The notes beneath the pieces are model-generated. The model saw only the letters and a list, made by a program, of their open reading frames with translations, did no database searches and had not been told where the DNA came from. A DNA stretch of 64,000 nt. Source: RFSX01 sp964567435. GTDB taxonomy: Bacteria; Bacteroidota; Bacteroidia; Chitinophagales; Saprospiraceae. The translations under genes and the position numbers were made by a program. Position 1 is the stretch's first letter. Every line of letters starts with the position of its first letter. Location of the stretch: positions 62,001 to 126,000 of the forward strand of contig CAZMMQ010000002.1 of NCBI GenBank assembly GCA_964567435.1. Reading direction: 5' to 3'. Below, in pieces: positions 1-8,069 of the stretch.

Positions 1-10
1 AAATACTGTT

Positions 11-562
11 ATGATACGTTATATCATTCTATTAGCACTTTTAACTATATCATTTTCGGCTTTTGCGCAAAAGGCACATAGTGTCTTCTTAGATAATAGA
101 GTATTGGATCATTTTCAGACTCAGATAGAGCTGATGCAAAATATAAACCAAGATGTCCAATCGGAGAGTGGTGAGTTAGATCGTGCTGATCTGAACAAAT
201 TAAAAAAGGTTTCTGCTAAAGTAGCTGAAAGAGGAATCAGTATTTACCACCAAATGAATAGTTATCTTGACAAAGAGACTATTGATAAATTAGAAGCGAG
301 GTTTTTACATGATGGCATCGGTACTAATGCTTTGGTACACAGGAATAAACAAATCAGAGATGCAAATCCTCAATTGGTTGAAATATTCATGTCTCATGAT
401 GATTTAGATTTATTCTTAGATAATGTTGCCAATATTCAAAAAGTAGCAGACGAATTACAATTTAATAAGCAAAGAGCGGATATCGCATCTTCCGACTTGG
501 TGGATAATATCTCAAGTTCTGCAAAGACGTTAACTTCGATTATTACTCAGACTTCTAATTAA
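11..562 (+). CDS. exported small protein of unknown function
   Basis: I do not recognise this 183-residue protein. Residues 1-19 form a signal peptide with a basic start, a hydrophobic core and an AFA cleavage site before Q20, so the product is probably periplasmic or surface exposed. The mature part is polar, rich in Asp, Asn, Gln and Lys, and looks mostly helical, with no cysteine or obvious catalytic motif. The ATG is chosen because it sits directly before the signal peptide. The gene ends 20 bases before the DUF3127 gene and may be cotranscribed with it. Upstream control lies outside the window. Confidence 0.7.
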   Translation: MIRYIILLALLTISFSAFAQKAHSVFLDNRVLDHFQTQIELMQNINQDVQSESGELDRADLNKLKKVSAKVAERGISIYHQMNSYLDKETIDKLEARFLHDGIGTNALVHRNKQIRDANPQLVEIFMSHDDLDLFLDNVANIQKVADELQFNKQRADIASSDLVDNISSSAKTLTSIITQTSN

Positions 563-582
563 GGAATAGCTACTACACGCAA

Positions 583-966
583 ATGGCATTTGAGACAGAG
601 GGAATACTACATAAGGTATTCGAAACACAGAGCAAGACAGACAGTTTCCAAGCTAGAGAGTTCGTAATCCGACAAGAAGGAAATTACCCACAGTTTATTA
701 AGTTCCAACTTACTCAGGACAGATGCGATCTTATCAATAACTACAAAGAAGGAGATAAAGTAAAAGTATCGTTTGACCTTAGAGGTAGAGAGTGGAATGA
801 GAAATATTTTACCAATCTCAATGCGTGGAAAATAGATGCTGTACAACAAGAAAATGAACCATCTGGTCCTCCTACTGCGTTTGACCCTTTAGAAAGCAAC
901 GCTAATATCCAAAGCGAACAAACAGAGAAACTTACAGCAGAAGATTTTGAAGACTTGCCATTTTAG
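583..966 (+). CDS. DUF3127 family, SSB-like OB-fold protein
   Basis: This 127-residue protein matches the DUF3127 pattern common in Bacteroidota: a REFVIRQ segment followed by YPQFIKFQLT, a GDKVKVSFDLRGREW strand pair and a KYFTNLNAWKID segment. The pattern resembles an OB fold of the single-stranded-DNA-binding type. After residue 90 comes a flexible Glu/Asn/Pro-rich tail that ends in EDFEDLPF, very like the acidic tip with which SSB recruits DNA repair and replication partners. The family has no settled function to my knowledge; binding of single-stranded nucleic acid is an inference. It follows the exported protein by 20 bases on the same strand. Confidence 0.8.
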   Translation: MAFETEGILHKVFETQSKTDSFQAREFVIRQEGNYPQFIKFQLTQDRCDLINNYKEGDKVKVSFDLRGREWNEKYFTNLNAWKIDAVQQENEPSGPPTAFDPLESNANIQSEQTEKLTAEDFEDLPF

Positions 967-1074
967 TAGATATTCTTTTATATCAATTGCTCTTTCTTTT
1001 CTCAATCCATTTACTTTTACCACAATCGGTTTTCTATACTAGAATGATGTGAGAGATTGGGAATCATAGACGAA

Positions 1075-1099
1075 TCTTCACTTCCTGATGAAGTGAAGA
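1075..1099. other. intergenic hairpin between convergent genes
   Basis: The 199-base gap between the convergent DUF3127 and bcp genes contains a 10-bp perfect inverted repeat (TCTTCACTTC / GAAGTGAAGA) around a 5-base loop. It has no T tract on either side, so an intrinsic terminator is possible but weak. Nothing else is recognisable in the gap. Confidence 0.35.
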
Positions 1100-1165
1100 G
1101 GTCCATGATCATTTATTTCATTATGTGATAATTCTTCCAGCAATAGGAATAGTCAGAAGAGAGTA

Positions 1166-1642
1166 CTATGCTGTTACTGACAGAGATTGAATCGCTTCTA
1201 GGAGTTGCTCACCATGATTCTTAGTCACTACTTTATCTACAATATGAAGAGCAATTCCTTGTTCATCCACAATTATTGATTTCCGATACACTCCTTCTAT
1301 GACTCTTCCCATGAATTTCTTTGGACCCCATAATCCAAAATCATTAATCATCTTCTTTTCTGTGTCTGCAAGTAGAGAGTATTGGAATTCATATTTATTA
1401 ATGAATTTCAAGTGTTTCGCAGACTTATCTGGACTAACCCCATAAATCTCAAACCCAGCAGCGCTAAGAGCTTTAAAGTTATCTCTTACACTACATGCCT
1501 CTTTAGTGCAACCAGGAGAATCATCTTTTGGATAAAAGAAAAGAATATACTTCTTTCCTCTAAGTGATTGGGTTGATACCAAATCTCCCTTCTCATTAGG
1601 TAATTCGAATTCTGGGATTGGTTTACCTATTTCTACATTCAT
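1166..1642 (-). CDS. bcp: thioredoxin-dependent thiol peroxidase (Bcp/PrxQ)
   Basis: A peroxiredoxin of the Bcp/PrxQ group that reduces hydrogen peroxide and organic hydroperoxides with thioredoxin as electron donor. The 158-residue length is typical. The peroxidatic cysteine C45 lies in the PGCTKEAC motif and the resolving cysteine C50 is five residues later, the standard atypical two-Cys spacing. The preceding FYPKDDSPGC segment is the usual active-site loop. The gene stands alone, downstream of the M23 peptidase gene on the same strand, with a perfect inverted repeat just upstream of its start. Confidence 0.95.
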   Translation of the reverse strand: MNVEIGKPIPEFELPNEKGDLVSTQSLRGKKYILFFYPKDDSPGCTKEACSVRDNFKALSAAGFEIYGVSPDKSAKHLKFINKYEFQYSLLADTEKKMINDFGLWGPKKFMGRVIEGVYRKSIIVDEQGIALHIVDKVVTKNHGEQLLEAIQSLSVTA

Positions 1643-1658
1643 GTTAAGTGTTTTATCC

Positions 1659-1685
1659 TAAACAAAATACCATTATTTTTGTTTA
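1659..1685 (-). promoter_or_regulatory. inverted repeat upstream of bcp
   Basis: TAAACAAAA and TTTTGTTTA form a perfect 9-bp inverted repeat with a 9-base spacer, ending 16 bases upstream of the bcp start codon. The position suits an operator for a peroxide-responsive regulator or overlap with the promoter, but the arms match no regulator site I can name. It could also be a weak AT-rich terminator for the upstream M23 gene. Confidence 0.35.
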
Positions 1686-1717
1686 ATAAAATCACAAAAT
1701 AGTTAAACAATTGAATC

Positions 1718-3403
1718 TTAACGAAGTGTCTTCTGCCAAATACTTTCATTACCACAATGATCAGTGACTTCTAGGATTAAATCCAACGGACCTGAAGGCA
1801 GCATATTCCAGTCATCGAACAATATCATATTATTTTTCATATCATACTTCCACAGCATCCATTGACCATTAACTGTGCCTCTAATAGTTAGGTCTCTAGC
1901 CCGTCCGTCACTAATGAGGTTATCATCAATGTTAATCTTCCATGGGCTTGTTCGCCTTTTGTCCACTCTTACTGGTTTTATACTTGGAGATTCTGTATCC
2001 CTTATCATCATGAAGGTACCTAACTGATCTACCTGACTGATAAAGCGGTTTCCAGATACTTCTCCGCCAAAATGGATCAGTCTACCTTTATGATCAAAAG
2101 ATGCCATTGTCCATCGTTCATCCTTTGAATCCACTTCTATAGGACATGATATTTCATAGTAACCTTGGACAGAAGTATTCGAATCTCCAATTGTAACTGA
2201 AGGATAGCTTTTGCTCGCGATCTTCCGACTGCCTTGTTTGATTTTGAGTGAAAGAGGCGCATAGAAAGCACCTTTATCAAATCTGACCTTAAATTGTCCA
2301 GCCTGCTCTGACACAACTGAATCACATGAGATGTTTGCTGCTTCATGTTGTTTATAATCAGTTGACTGTTGAATGGTAAAGCTGCTTACCGATCTATTTC
2401 TATGCAGATCAGTTGCAATGATTTCTACATGGTGAGGTTGTCCATCAGAGAGGTCAATAATACCATCTCGACTGCCTGAGTAATGACTAAATGGATTGCA
2501 ACTTTGGCGATACATCAGATACACTTTCTGTCCATGTTTCTTATGTCGCTCATAATCCCAAAATGCATTAATAAATCTGGTCTCCGAAAAATCAAATTCA
2601 TCTGCTTGCCAGCTGAAGTATCGCTCACCATCAACTTTGAGTAGAAAGCCATATATACCATTCTTATTCCAAGAGCCATCCATCCTGTCATACATTTGCA
2701 TACCAACTCCTACTCTACTCCCACTAAAAAGGATGTGGTCCTGATGTAAGGTGTAGATCGTCTTCTTAGTCTTAAAGTACTTGACTTGCTTTTCCAATAT
2801 TGCTCCATCCTCTGATATGCTGTGAAGGTGAAGAGACTCTAGTATAGGTGCAGACGAGTCAGTAGGCCCAAGACCAAGTTTTTCTGGATTTACAGGTGTC
2901 TCCGTTTTGGTCTTTCTTAATTCAAAGTGCAAGTGGGGTCCAAAAGATCTACCAGTATTTCCCATCTCACCAACAATATCTTTTTGAGATACTATAAACA
3001 TAGAATCAGGAAGGTATATATCAACCTCAAAAGATTCAAGAGCATATTGTATTGCCCTTACGTAGTTGGCCACCTCATCACTGAATTTATTAAGATGAGC
3101 ATATACAGAAGTATAGCCATTAGGGTGATCTATATACAATGCATTACCATAACCACCACCCTGTATCTTAATCCTGCTTATGTGACCATTATGTACTGAT
3201 CTTATAATATCTCCTGGCTGTCCATTTGATGATTTAATATCAATACCAGCGTGAAAGTGATTTGATCGCAGTTCCATGAAATTACCTGTCAATTTGATAT
3301 CGTGATCAACAGGAGATGTGAACCCTAAGGAATCAATAATATTTGCAGATAGCTGAAGAAAACCAGTAATTAATAATAAACCTGTAAGGAAACATCTAAT
3401 CAT
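1718..3403 (-). CDS. secreted M23 family metallopeptidase
   Basis: A zinc peptidase of the lysostaphin/LytM type, expected to cut peptidoglycan cross-links or act as an envelope remodelling factor. It begins with a signal peptide (about residues 1-20). The M23 metal ligands are all present early in the protein: H51 and D55 in HAGID, H103 in YAHL, and H157/H159 in HLHFE. At 561 residues it is much longer than the catalytic core; about 390 residues after the core are beta-rich and unassigned. The start codon overlaps the end of meaB by 8 bases, so it is the last gene of the ABC/MeaB run. Confidence 0.9.
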   Translation of the reverse strand: MIRCFLTGLLLITGFLQLSANIIDSLGFTSPVDHDIKLTGNFMELRSNHFHAGIDIKSSNGQPGDIIRSVHNGHISRIKIQGGGYGNALYIDHPNGYTSVYAHLNKFSDEVANYVRAIQYALESFEVDIYLPDSMFIVSQKDIVGEMGNTGRSFGPHLHFELRKTKTETPVNPEKLGLGPTDSSAPILESLHLHSISEDGAILEKQVKYFKTKKTIYTLHQDHILFSGSRVGVGMQMYDRMDGSWNKNGIYGFLLKVDGERYFSWQADEFDFSETRFINAFWDYERHKKHGQKVYLMYRQSCNPFSHYSGSRDGIIDLSDGQPHHVEIIATDLHRNRSVSSFTIQQSTDYKQHEAANISCDSVVSEQAGQFKVRFDKGAFYAPLSLKIKQGSRKIASKSYPSVTIGDSNTSVQGYYEISCPIEVDSKDERWTMASFDHKGRLIHFGGEVSGNRFISQVDQLGTFMMIRDTESPSIKPVRVDKRRTSPWKINIDDNLISDGRARDLTIRGTVNGQWMLWKYDMKNNMILFDDWNMLPSGPLDLILEVTDHCGNESIWQKTLR

Positions 3404-4427
3404 TATTCGCTTTAATCTTATCCTTAAATAGTTGGATGGCGTGTTGAGGAGTTAATAATTCTCGAGAAATTTCTTTTTTCATATTGTATAACAAATCTCT
3501 GATCTCAACTCTACTTTTAAATCCTGCAAGAATAATATCATCTACAGCTTCTTCAAAATATTTTTCCGATTGTTGTTGTCTTAATTTATTTATTCTTCCA
3601 TTCTCTGACATAAAAGCAAAATAACTTGCTATGATTTCAGATACATCTTCTCTATATGCATGGGTCATAGAAGAATACTTAATCACTCTTGGCGCCCAAC
3701 CTTCATTCTGATTCTTAGTGATATTAACTGCCTGTTGGTAAGACTTGACAGACTGTGATGAGACCTGAGATAATTCATTATCCGCTTTTGTCACAATGAG
3801 CAAGTCTGCCATTTCCATTATTCCTCTTTTTATTCCTTGAAGATCATCCCCTGCTCCAGGTTGTAAGAGAAGTAAAAACATATCAACCATATGCCTAGCC
3901 TCATATTCTGCCTGACCCACTCCTACTGTCTCTACAAAGATTGTATCGTAACCAGCTCTCTCACATAATTTAATAGCTGTCCTGGTGGCAGGAGCAATAC
4001 CACCATGTACCAGTGATGATGCCATGGGCTTAATATACACCATCTCCTCGCCCACTAAGTCTTCCATTCTTGTCTTATCACCAAGAATACTTCCTAACGA
4101 ATTATAGCTTGTTGGATCCACTGGTAGTATAGCCACTCTCTGTCCTTGATCAATCAAATACTTGCAATAAGAATTAAGAAAGGAACTCTTACCTACTCCT
4201 GGGCTCCCCGATACTGCTATACGTTTAGTGTTAACCTTGACGGATACAGCTGACAATACTTTTTGTATAAATTCTAGATCAGCTGCTTCTTTACTCTCCG
4301 CTTTTGAGATAAGCCAGCTAAGAATATATCTATTATCGGAAATCCCAGCGATAGCCTCTCCTAAGGTGTATGCTTTAGGAGCATGCTTGCGATACGCTTG
4401 ATTTATATGTGCATTCTTCTGGGACAT
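3396..4427 (-). CDS. meaB: methylmalonyl-CoA mutase-associated GTPase MeaB
   Basis: A SIMIBI-class P-loop GTPase of the MeaB/ArgK family that guards loading and protection of adenosylcobalamin in methylmalonyl-CoA mutase. The 343-residue length is normal. Walker A is GSPGVGKS at residues 74-81; the family motif ETVGVGQAE lies near 166 and the base-recognition motif TKAD near 213. No mutase gene is in the window, so the partner must lie elsewhere. It begins 8 bases after the ABC ATPase gene ends and overlaps the M23 gene, which suggests cotranscription rather than a functional link. Confidence 0.95.
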   Translation of the reverse strand: MSQKNAHINQAYRKHAPKAYTLGEAIAGISDNRYILSWLISKAESKEAADLEFIQKVLSAVSVKVNTKRIAVSGSPGVGKSSFLNSYCKYLIDQGQRVAILPVDPTSYNSLGSILGDKTRMEDLVGEEMVYIKPMASSLVHGGIAPATRTAIKLCERAGYDTIFVETVGVGQAEYEARHMVDMFLLLLQPGAGDDLQGIKRGIMEMADLLIVTKADNELSQVSSQSVKSYQQAVNITKNQNEGWAPRVIKYSSMTHAYREDVSEIIASYFAFMSENGRINKLRQQQSEKYFEEAVDDIILAGFKSRVEIRDLLYNMKKEISRELLTPQHAIQLFKDKIKANND

Positions 4428-4435
4428 AGCCTATC

Positions 4436-5236
4436 CTATCCAAGGTCACTGACGGCAACCATCGCATCTTCAACCTGATGAACTAGACTAACATATTGTG
4501 GATCACGTTTAGTCTGTCTATTTCTAATGATTGGCAAATCAACTTTGATGTGTTCCGCTATCTTGGAGGGTTGAGATTTAAGAATATAAATATCATCACC
4601 AAGATACACAGCCTCAGATATGTCATGGGTCACAAAGACAATTGTAGACTGAAACTTGTGCCAGATATCTGTGAGTAAATCCTGCATTCGTAATCTGGTT
4701 TTGATGTCTAAAGCGCCAAAGGGCTCGTCCATCAATAAGATTTTTGGGTTAGCTAATAAACTCCTGGCGATAGCTACTCTTTGTAATTGTCCACCAGATA
4801 GACTAGGATATTGTGCATACTTATGCTCATGCCCATCCAAGCCGACAAGTTGGATCAGTTCCATGGCTCTAGCATTTCGCTCAGCTTTACCTACACCTTG
4901 GAAATCAAGGCCTAGCGCAACGTTTTGCAATACCGTGTTCCAAGGTAAGGAGGAGTATTGCTGGAACACCATAGAGACTCGTTCAGCTTCATCGGTTGGC
5001 TTTCCATTGACCAAGACAGTCCCTTTAGTTGGTTTTTGCAAGCCTGCAATATATCTGAGCAAAGTAGATTTCCCACTACCTGACATACCGAGTACCACAA
5101 CAAATTGTCCCTGACCTGGCTTATCTTCAATCAGAAAATCAAGATCTTTCATGATCCAGTTCTGTCCTCCATCGTAACTCTGGGAAATACCTTTGAGCTC
5201 AATGATGTTATTTTGGTCCTGTCTATCTTCAAACAT
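4436..5236 (-). CDS. ABC transporter ATP-binding protein (SsuB/TauB-like)
   Basis: The ATPase of an importer-type ABC system. Walker A is GMSGSGKST (about residues 50-58), the Q-loop is FQQYSSLPW, the signature is LSGGQLQRVAIARS, Walker B is ILLMDEPFGALD and the switch His is in FVTHDISEAV. This places it with nitrate/sulfonate/taurine importers. The ATG at 5236 is preferred; an in-frame TTG at 5242 would overlap the permease stop by 4 bases. Its neighbours are a permease with an extra domain and a peptidoglycan-anchored binding protein, so ordinary nutrient uptake is not assured. Confidence 0.92.
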   Translation of the reverse strand: MFEDRQDQNNIIELKGISQSYDGGQNWIMKDLDFLIEDKPGQGQFVVVLGMSGSGKSTLLRYIAGLQKPTKGTVLVNGKPTDEAERVSMVFQQYSSLPWNTVLQNVALGLDFQGVGKAERNARAMELIQLVGLDGHEHKYAQYPSLSGGQLQRVAIARSLLANPKILLMDEPFGALDIKTRLRMQDLLTDIWHKFQSTIVFVTHDISEAVYLGDDIYILKSQPSKIAEHIKVDLPIIRNRQTKRDPQYVSLVHQVEDAMVAVSDLG

Positions 5237-5238
5237 GG

Positions 5239-6363
5239 TCAAGCATTATTGTCCTTGGTTAAATCAATATTAGGTGCAGGCTCCGCATTACTGGGACTAG
5301 GGTTGCTGACCGCATAAGCACTTCTTTTCACATACCATTTCCATATCTTGTAAGCTATGATGGAAATCATGATAACGTGGAATGCCCAGCCGCCGTTTCC
5401 AAAGAGATAGTCTAAAATCTTTACTCCGCCTAAAAACCCTAGAAACTCGTTCAGTGCAAGTACAACATACAAGGCAAGAGAAGACCAGACACCCGCTTTA
5501 AAAGCAAAATCCCATATAGTATCCCACATAGTCACTTGTTGTATCTGCCCATGCTTTTTGGCATCCTTTATCTGGTACTTATGCGGAAACAACTCTCTAT
5601 CTAGTCTGACAAACATCCTGTCCTGCATGATTCCGATAATGATAAACGCGATCAATATCCCATATAATTTCTCTGTCTGAGATTGTCTCCTGACGACTGT
5701 GATGAGTGCCCCTAATCCACCTTCCTCATAATTCCTAGATTCCGCCACTACAATATAAGTCCATGATATGGCTGTCAAAATCCTAATATCATCTATCAAT
5801 TTTGACATCACTGAAGGAATGTAGACAGATTTGATTGTCTGCCAATTTGTTGCTCCTATGGTATACACGGTTTTCAGATAGACCTCCTTTACTTCATCGA
5901 TTCTATAGATGACTATCGGAAGCAGAAAGATAAAAATACCGAAGGCTAGAAAATTCACCTTCATAGTGGTGCTGGAGCCAAACCAAACAATGAATATCAC
6001 TATACAAGCTGCTAATGGTACAAATCGCATGGCGTCTATGGTCCGTCGGAACATCCCTCTGAATATAGGAAACAGGCCAATGAGAAATCCTAAAGGCAGT
6101 GTCCAAAGAAGTGCTTTGATATAACCGCCAAGGTTAAGACCAATAGATCTGAAAACATTCTTGACAAACTCATTCTCCCTATACATATCACCATAGGATC
6201 CGAAGACTTCGCCAGGAGATGGCAAGGTCAACTTGGTGACAACGGGATTAGCTCCATAGGTCAGAAAGAACCATATCAAAAAAAATATCCCCAAGCCTAC
6301 AATCTCAAGTATAAGCCTATACTGCTTGGGGATATCTCCTCTTAATTTAAATAACCAATCCAC
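5239..6363 (-). CDS. ABC permease with extra C-terminal two-TM domain
   Basis: The first roughly 260 residues are a SsuC/TauC-type permease with several membrane segments and the EAA-like coupling motif IGATNWQTIKSVYIPS at about 169-184, which contacts the ATPase. Unlike ordinary family members of about 250-270 residues, it continues to 374 with a charged linker and two further membrane segments (about 291-312 and 326-345), then a Pro/Asn-rich tail. The start is GTG, one base after the stop of the binding-protein gene, so the two are almost certainly translated from one message. The extra module is unassigned. Confidence 0.88.
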   Translation of the reverse strand: MDWLFKLRGDIPKQYRLILEIVGLGIFFLIWFFLTYGANPVVTKLTLPSPGEVFGSYGDMYRENEFVKNVFRSIGLNLGGYIKALLWTLPLGFLIGLFPIFRGMFRRTIDAMRFVPLAACIVIFIVWFGSSTTMKVNFLAFGIFIFLLPIVIYRIDEVKEVYLKTVYTIGATNWQTIKSVYIPSVMSKLIDDIRILTAISWTYIVVAESRNYEEGGLGALITVVRRQSQTEKLYGILIAFIIIGIMQDRMFVRLDRELFPHKYQIKDAKKHGQIQQVTMWDTIWDFAFKAGVWSSLALYVVLALNEFLGFLGGVKILDYLFGNGGWAFHVIMISIIAYKIWKWYVKRSAYAVSNPSPSNAEPAPNIDLTKDNNA

Positions 6364-6364
6364 C

Positions 6365-8023
6365 CTATCCTGGAATCAATTGGAAATCAGTTCTTCTATT
6401 TTTTGCTTTACATCGTTCATTGGCATTGGACTCACAGCCAGGGACTGGCTTGTCAGGGCCATTACCTACGATAACAAATCTATTAGTGTCCATCTTATAT
6501 TCTTGCTGAAGGTACTGTGCAACAGCACGTGCTCTCGCTTCAGATAATTTCTGATTCATATTTCTTGCACCAACATTATCAGTATTACCTTCTATCCTAA
6601 CTTTCATATTACCGAATGATTTTGCAGTCTCTGCAAACTGTAAATCTATCAACGTCTTGGCATTAACTGTGAGCTGAGATTGTCCAGAGTCGAAACTAAT
6701 AGTCACAGGTTTGCTTGCCAGTGCTGGTGCAGTCCTGTCTTTGGTTGTACTGGGCTTGAACGTTTTGGCACCTTCCGCTGCATAGGCGGCTCCTGTCAAT
6801 TTATTATCAGCCGATAATATAGCTGAGGTGTTTATTACTTTCTTCCAAGTTGGTCCTTCTCCTTCAGAATCTCCCATTTGGACAAACTTTCGATTCATTT
6901 TATTGTACAAGTCACCTCCTTGCATTCCCTTGTAAGAATTATTTAGTCCAAAGAAATTCATATTATCTCCATGACTGGCATAATGCACAGTCTGCATCGC
7001 CAACTTGGCTTCAGAAGTAGGTAGTTGTAAAAATTCGCCTAGATACTTAGCAGCTTTTTCATTATTTTTTGGATTATTCATTTCAGCAACGGCTCTCATC
7101 CATCCTTCATAAAACCCATTAAACATATCTCTCTTTTCTTTGATCACACTTTCTTTGGCGAACATGATATCACCGATAATATGTGATTGCTCCACAGTGG
7201 ATAATAATACCTTAGATCCCGGCACTTTACTGGTCGCTTCTATATCAAATGGACTCCATACCACAGCAGCATCTACATCCGGAGATTGGAATAGTTCTGC
7301 GGCAGCTATATTATCAGTTGTCTTCACAACGACGACATCATTTATATCCATACCTGCAGATTCCAATGCGGTAATCAGCATCGTCTGTGCTGGTGCAGGT
7401 ACTGCGAGAGCCACTCTTTTGCCCTTCAAATCATTGATAGAATTTATACCTCTCTTAGCGATGATAGCATCACCACCTCTAGACCAGTCTGTTTGTATAA
7501 AAGCTTTCGGATTAAGTCCAGCGACATCTGGTATAGATGTATATAATGGAAAAGCATCTGCCGTCTGTACAATAATATCATACTCATCTTGCATCCACGC
7601 TTCCATAGCATTAATCAAGTCATCTTCTCGAACGAAATCCACTTTGAACCCATAATCCTTGAAGAATCTACTTCTAGTATTTGCATCGGCGCCTTCATTG
7701 TAGTAAAGACCCGGTGCATATCCTGGCCATGTCACGACTTGTACTCGCAAAGTCCTTTCATCTCTATCGCCGCCGCTATTGTTTCTTATTTGATCTAGTA
7801 GTCCACCTTCTTTTTTGCTAGAAGCATTTGTCGAACTAGAACTCCCGCTTTTGCTCTGGCTGCTTGACCTTTCTTCTTGTTCCATCCTTTCTTGTTCGGC
7901 CTTTTCTTTGAGATCCTGACCTACTGAAGTATTATCTAAGATAAACTTGCCACCAAAAAAGATAAGTAATAAGATACCGATAGTTATCAGTAGCTTAGAG
8001 AACATGGTTAATCGTCTTGCCAT
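6365..8023 (-). CDS. membrane-anchored substrate-binding protein fused to OmpA domain
   Basis: A 552-residue fusion. Residues 8-28 are a single membrane anchor, not a lipobox or cleavable signal. A Ser/Lys/Glu-rich linker (about 35-90) leads to a type 2 periplasmic binding fold of the NMT1/SsuA kind from about 91, with a TWPGYAPG start and the INDLKGKRVAL segment typical of such proteins. Residues about 442-552 are an OmpA-like peptidoglycan-binding domain with GNTDNVG (D481), the LSEARARAV helix and NRRTDF (Arg near 543). It should be tethered to the inner membrane and reach the peptidoglycan while feeding the adjacent permease. The ligand is unknown. Confidence 0.9.
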   Translation of the reverse strand: MARRLTMFSKLLITIGILLLIFFGGKFILDNTSVGQDLKEKAEQERMEQEERSSSQSKSGSSSSTNASSKKEGGLLDQIRNNSGGDRDERTLRVQVVTWPGYAPGLYYNEGADANTRSRFFKDYGFKVDFVREDDLINAMEAWMQDEYDIIVQTADAFPLYTSIPDVAGLNPKAFIQTDWSRGGDAIIAKRGINSINDLKGKRVALAVPAPAQTMLITALESAGMDINDVVVVKTTDNIAAAELFQSPDVDAAVVWSPFDIEATSKVPGSKVLLSTVEQSHIIGDIMFAKESVIKEKRDMFNGFYEGWMRAVAEMNNPKNNEKAAKYLGEFLQLPTSEAKLAMQTVHYASHGDNMNFFGLNNSYKGMQGGDLYNKMNRKFVQMGDSEGEGPTWKKVINTSAILSADNKLTGAAYAAEGAKTFKPSTTKDRTAPALASKPVTISFDSGQSQLTVNAKTLIDLQFAETAKSFGNMKVRIEGNTDNVGARNMNQKLSEARARAVAQYLQQEYKMDTNRFVIVGNGPDKPVPGCESNANERCKAKNRRTDFQLIPG

Positions 8024-8069
8024 TTGTTATATAGATTTGTATAGTGTGATGATGTATTAGAAATTTTTA

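Noticed and set aside
4656..5114. A 152-codon plus-strand open frame antisense to the ABC ATPase
   Set aside because: The opposite strand carries all ABC motifs, so this frame is a shadow.
7140..7655. A 171-codon plus-strand open frame inside the binding-protein/OmpA gene
   Set aside because: Antisense shadow of a well-supported gene; Ser/Ile-rich composition is typical of such frames.
4436..8023. Assignment as a nitrate, sulfonate or taurine importer
   Set aside because: The family match gives only the fold; the unusual anchor, OmpA domain and permease extension make a specific substrate unsafe.
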